A stretch of DNA of 64,000 nucleotides. Source: Clostridioides difficile (GTDB taxonomy: Bacteria; Bacillota; Clostridia; Peptostreptococcales; Peptostreptococcaceae). A model generated the notes under the pieces. The model did no database searches. It was given only the letters and a program-made list of their open reading frames with translations, and was not told the origin of the DNA. The stretch covers positions 56,867-120,866 of the forward strand of contig JABBZI010000012.1 in the NCBI GenBank assembly GCA_012955965.1. The letters are read 5' to 3'. Shown one piece after another: positions 60,509-64,000 of the stretch (positions are counted from its first letter, which is position 1; every line of letters begins with the position of its first letter). The position numbers and the translations under genes were made by a program.

Positions 60509-61348
60509 ATGTCAGATGTAAAAAGTGAAGTGGCTAAGAAAACGTTAAGCAAGAAAGATGTAATAAAATCATGGTTAAGATGGTTTTTCTTTGCACAGTC
60601 TAATTATAATTATGAAAGATTACAATCAACAGCATTTTCACATTCAATGTTACCAGTACTTAAAAAATTATATCCAGATAAAGAAGAGTTAAAACAAGAA
60701 GTTGAAACTCATTTGGCGTTTTTTAATACAGAGCCTATATGTGGATGTGTTATACATGGAATAACAATAGCAATGGAAGAAGAAAAGGCTAATGGTGCAG
60801 ATGAGATAAGTGGAGATGGTATGAATGCAATAAAAACAGGCTTGATGGGTCCATTAGCAGGTATTGGTGATACTTTAACTCAGGGAGTTATAACACCAAT
60901 AGTACTAGCTGTTTGTATTGGTCTAACTGAGGGTGGAGCATCAATTGCAGGACCTATATTATTTGTAATAGCTCAATATGTAATAATGACTTCAATTTCT
61001 TATGGAATGTGGACAAATGGATATAAGTATGGGAAAAAAGCTGTTGAAAGTATACTTCAAGGTGGAATAGTCAATAAGGTTATAGAAGGTGCTTCTATAC
61101 TAGGTACTTTAGTTATGGGAGGGCTTGTAGGTAGATTTATTAATTTATCTACACCGATAAGTTATACTAGTGGAGATTTTAAGTTTAGCCTTCAAACGGA
61201 TTTACTTGATAAGATATTTCCAGGATTAATTCCTTTAGTACTTACATTATTAGTACTTTTTGCCTTAAAGAAAGGTCTTTCTCCAATAAAAATAATGTTT
61301 ATATTAATAGTAGTGGGAGCTATTACAGGTATTGTGGGATTATTTTAA
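60509..61348 (+). CDS. PTS mannose/fructose/sorbose-family EIID
   Basis: 279 residues. WLRWFFFAQSNYNYERLQSTAFSHSMLPVLKKLYPDKEELKQEVETHLAFFNTEP is the EIID signature, and GLMGPLAGIGDTLTQGVITPIVLA is the conserved loop. It completes the permease with EIIC. It is the last gene of the operon, followed by a very strong terminator. Confidence 0.94.
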   Translation: MSDVKSEVAKKTLSKKDVIKSWLRWFFFAQSNYNYERLQSTAFSHSMLPVLKKLYPDKEELKQEVETHLAFFNTEPICGCVIHGITIAMEEEKANGADEISGDGMNAIKTGLMGPLAGIGDTLTQGVITPIVLAVCIGLTEGGASIAGPILFVIAQYVIMTSISYGMWTNGYKYGKKAVESILQGGIVNKVIEGASILGTLVMGGLVGRFINLSTPISYTSGDFKFSLQTDLLDKIFPGLIPLVLTLLVLFALKKGLSPIKIMFILIVVGAITGIVGLF

Positions 61349-61504
61349 ATAAATGTATATGCTATATGTGTCAAAGAGGATTATAGATAGATTGATTAAA
61401 CTTATAATATAGTAGTAAAAAGTATAGTAATTAGGGTAAATTAAATTTATAATAGATTAATTTTTAAGGTTATACAAGTTATGTGGAATATCATAATCTT
61501 TTAA

Positions 61505-61552
61505 AAAGTATCTCAGAAAGATTTTTAATCTTTCTGAGATACTTTTTTTATT
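61505..61552 (+). terminator. Terminator of the PTS operon
   Basis: A 19-bp perfect stem (61505-61523 / 61527-61545) containing GTATCTCAGAAAGATT, a 3-nt loop, and a long T run. It is the strongest hairpin in the window. Confidence 0.95.
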
Positions 61553-61705
61553 TGTATATGAAGTTTTAAGTTGATTCAAAAAGATGGCAATTATAGTAAT
61601 TAATATATTATAAATAATTGTAAACTTCTTGTAACATATATTTTATATAATTGAAGCAATGGATATAATATGAAATATAATAATAAATTTTAGGGATGTG
61701 GATAG

Positions 61706-62353
61706 ATGAATATATTAATTGCTGATGATGAAATTAGTATGCTTAAGATACTTTGTGCATACTTTAAAAAAGAAAACTTCAATGTATTTACTGCAAAAAA
61801 TGGGGAAGAAGCTTTAGATGTTTTTTATGAGAATAGGATAGATTTAGCGATATTAGACTGGATGATGCCAGTAATTGATGGAATAGAGGTCTGCAAAGAA
61901 ATAAAGGAAAATAGTAACACAAAAGTGCTTATGTTGACTGCCAAAAGTCAGAGTGAAGATGAGATAGAAGCACTTAATATAGGAGCAGATGAATACATAA
62001 AGAAACCATTTGACCCTAGAGTTTTAATAATAAGAGCTAAGAAATTAGTAAATTATAAGAATACAATTAACATTAAAGATTTAAAAATAGATTTTGGCTC
62101 AAATAAAGTTTTTAAAAGTGGTAATGAAATACTGTTGACTAAAAAGGAATTAGAATTAATGCATTGTTTAATCAATAATAAGGGGATTATTTTGTCTAGG
62201 GAAAAACTTTTAGATTTAGTGTGGGGCTTGGATTATGATGGGGATTTTAGAACAGTAGACACTCATGTAAGACGGTTAAGAGCCAAGATAGGAGAAGATA
62301 TAATAAAAACTTATAGGGGATTAGGGTATAGTCTGGAGGATTTTAATGACTAA
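61706..62353 (+). CDS. OmpR-family response regulator (orphan system)
   Basis: 215 residues. Receiver: ADDEISM, LAILDWMMPVIDG (Asp about 52), MLTAKSQ, KKPFDP. Winged helix: EILLTKKELELMHCLINNKGIILSREKLLDLVWG, TVDTHVRRLRAKIG, TYRGLGYSL. The kinase start overlaps its end by 8 nt. No ABC or other target gene is next to it, so its regulon is unknown. Confidence 0.9.
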   Translation: MNILIADDEISMLKILCAYFKKENFNVFTAKNGEEALDVFYENRIDLAILDWMMPVIDGIEVCKEIKENSNTKVLMLTAKSQSEDEIEALNIGADEYIKKPFDPRVLIIRAKKLVNYKNTINIKDLKIDFGSNKVFKSGNEILLTKKELELMHCLINNKGIILSREKLLDLVWGLDYDGDFRTVDTHVRRLRAKIGEDIIKTYRGLGYSLEDFND

Positions 62354-63740
62354 ACTAAACAAAAAACTGTCCATAAGCATATCAATAGTAGTTTTAGTTG
62401 TATATGTGATGTCGATAGTTATAAATAGTATGTTTATTCATAGATATTATTTACATGAGAAAAGAAATGTATTGGATGATATAGCAGATGAAATCAAATA
62501 TAAAGACATAAACAAATTAAAATCAGATATTGATTCAATTGAAGAAAAAAATAATACCGATATTGTATATATAAAATTAGATAAAGATTACAAGGATAAA
62601 GGCAATATAGATAAAATAAATAATGATTTATTAAATGCATTTTGGCAGAAAGGTTTAAGTTTAAATAAATTTTGGATTGAAGAAGATAGCTTAAAGAACC
62701 TTGATAATAAAAGCATAAATAAAATATATAATCAGGGTAAAACCAAATATAGTTTACTTGTAAAATTTATAAAGAAAGATAATTACTTGTTTGCTATATC
62801 TATACCTATAGAACATTCTGAAGAAACTATTAGTATTGTAAATAGATTTAATATAATTATGGGAGTTTTTTCAGTAATCATAATAACTATACTTATATTT
62901 ATCTTATCAAATAGAATTATAAGACCTATGGAAAAGCTAAAGCTTCTATCTAAAGATATATCTGAATTAAATTTTAGAACTGAATCTATAAAAACTAATG
63001 ATGAAATCGAAGAATTAGCTTATAGCATAAACATAATGAGTGTCAAGCTTGAGAAGGCGCATAATGAATTAAACAAGAGAAATAAGAATCTAAAGTCTTT
63101 TATATCAGATGCATCTCATGAAATGAAAACTCCAATAGCACTTATAAAAGCATATGCTATAGGGATGAAAGATGGCTTAGATGATGGTACTTATACTGAT
63201 ACAATAATTGAGCAGGCAGAAAATATGGCTAATACAATAAATACTCTTTTATACTGGGCGAAATATGAGAAGAGAGAAGTTAATTTGCATCCAGTAGACT
63301 TAAAGGAAAGATTATATAAAAGTTTAAAAAACTATGAGCTTTTGATTAATAGAGGTAGTATAAATGTTAAATGTAGTATAGATGATAGAGGTTTTGTAAT
63401 AAGCTCAGATAAAGATAGTATAGATATGATATTTAATAATTTGATTAGTAATGCGATAAAGTATACTAGCAATAATGAAATAGAGATTAATCTTTTTGAA
63501 GAGAATGAGAATGTTGTATTATCTATAAAAAATGGTATAGATTATGATATGGAAGATGATATAGAGAATATATGGAAGCCTTTTTATGTTTTAGAGAAGT
63601 CGAGAAGTAAAGAACTTTCTGGAACAGGTCTTGGCCTTACTATAGTGAGAACTATACTTGAAGAAAATAATTTTGGATACAGGGTTGAAATTTGTGATGG
63701 AATGATAGAATTTTATATTATCTTTATAAAAGTAATTTAA
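62346..63740 (+). CDS. Sensor histidine kinase (orphan system)
   Basis: 464 residues. Two helices (about 8-30 and 175-197) enclose an outside domain of about 145 residues rich in Lys, Asp and Asn (DIADEIKYKDINKLKSDIDSI; KFWIEEDSLKNLDNK). HAMP, H box SDASHEMKTPIALIKAY, N box NLISNAIKYT and SGTGLGLTIVRTIL follow, but the D box is unusual (IKNGIDYDMEDDIENIWKPFY, lacking the usual DxGxG), as in some small Firmicute kinases. It probably still works. It overlaps the regulator gene by 8 nt. Confidence 0.88.
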   Translation: MTKLNKKLSISISIVVLVVYVMSIVINSMFIHRYYLHEKRNVLDDIADEIKYKDINKLKSDIDSIEEKNNTDIVYIKLDKDYKDKGNIDKINNDLLNAFWQKGLSLNKFWIEEDSLKNLDNKSINKIYNQGKTKYSLLVKFIKKDNYLFAISIPIEHSEETISIVNRFNIIMGVFSVIIITILIFILSNRIIRPMEKLKLLSKDISELNFRTESIKTNDEIEELAYSINIMSVKLEKAHNELNKRNKNLKSFISDASHEMKTPIALIKAYAIGMKDGLDDGTYTDTIIEQAENMANTINTLLYWAKYEKREVNLHPVDLKERLYKSLKNYELLINRGSINVKCSIDDRGFVISSDKDSIDMIFNNLISNAIKYTSNNEIEINLFEENENVVLSIKNGIDYDMEDDIENIWKPFYVLEKSRSKELSGTGLGLTIVRTILEENNFGYRVEICDGMIEFYIIFIKVI

Positions 63741-63860
63741 ATTAAAATATAAATATAAAGAATAATTGAAAAAATATCATGATTATTTGTTTTTCATATG
63801 GAAAAAATTGGTTTTATAAGATATAATTACAAGTATAAATAATAAAATTTATTTGTAAAA

Positions 63861-63897
63861 AAAGTAGCACTTTTAATTCTAAGAGCTACTTTTTTTT
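63861..63897 (+). terminator. Terminator after the last two-component system
   Basis: AAAGTAGC (63861-63868) / GCTACTTT (63885-63892), with inner CTT/AAG pairing and a long T run. The rest of 63898-64000 shows no gene. Confidence 0.85.
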
Positions 63898-64000
63898 ATG
63901 TAAAATCCTCTTTTTTACTACAATTCATTAACAAAAAAATTAAATCCATTTTAAAGTCTAAATTTACTAATTTTTCAATTAATTAGAAAACTTCTTTATT

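Noticed and set aside
1..64000. CRISPR arrays, insertion sequences, prophage, tRNA or rRNA genes
   Set aside because: No regularly spaced direct repeats, transposase or integrase motifs, or RNA gene sequences were seen.

Overview
The window is AT-rich low-GC Firmicute chromosome. Its gene content points strongly to Clostridioides difficile: the end of an ornithine racemase next to an NhaC-type antiporter, the intrinsic class D beta-lactamase operon with a distant blaI-blaR1 pair, two EFR1-type ferredoxin-flavodoxin proteins, many two-component systems beside ABC transporters, and a sigma-54-type mannose-family PTS operon. No rRNA, tRNA, CRISPR array, phage or recognisable insertion sequence was found. 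The species is recognised from memory of gene content, not from a search.

Layout. 1-1.7 kb: tail of the ornithine catabolic cluster. 1.9-5.8 kb: VOC protein, MATE pump with a divergent LysR regulator, AraC-acetyltransferase fusion. 5.8-36 kb: a dense stretch of antibiotic-response genes. It holds a HelD-type RNA polymerase helicase, a short UvrA-like double ATPase, blaX-blaCDD, an acetyltransferase, an FtsX-type ABC exporter with its own two-component system, a TetR/metallo-hydrolase pair, a PadR-controlled ABC-2 exporter, a chloramphenicol acetyltransferase with its TetR regulator, a MecA-like penicillin-binding protein, two convergent cyclic-di-GMP enzymes and blaR1-blaI. 36-40 kb: flavoprotein/MarR/EFR1 cluster and small proteins. 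40-44.6 kb: lantibiotic-immunity-type ABC transporter with two-component system. 44.7-46.5 kb: asparagine-synthetase-like protein without the glutaminase cysteine. 46.8-51.9 kb: another FtsX-type ABC exporter with two-component system. 52-57 kb: EFR1, Rrf2 regulator with a divergent FMN protein/ferredoxin pair, nitrilase-family amidase, guanidine-I riboswitch with Gdx exporter, purC. 57.4-61.5 kb: sigma-54 PTS operon. 61.7-63.8 kb: orphan two-component system.

How the genes fit together. The clearest regulatory signal is one operator core (TTAC-N4-GTAA) at the blaX-blaCDD promoter, twice before the MecA-like PBP gene, and at the blaI promoter. This makes a single BlaI regulon spread over 25 kb that would couple beta-lactam sensing (BlaR1) to hydrolysis (blaCDD) and probably to a replacement transpeptidase. 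Four ABC modules and four two-component systems suggest a region devoted to cell-envelope and drug stress. Palindromes lie at the TetR, PadR, LysR and Rrf2 control regions, which makes local regulation unusually readable.

Limits: ORF boundaries are computed, but starts were chosen by eye from ribosome binding sites. Families are assigned from motifs, without database searches.
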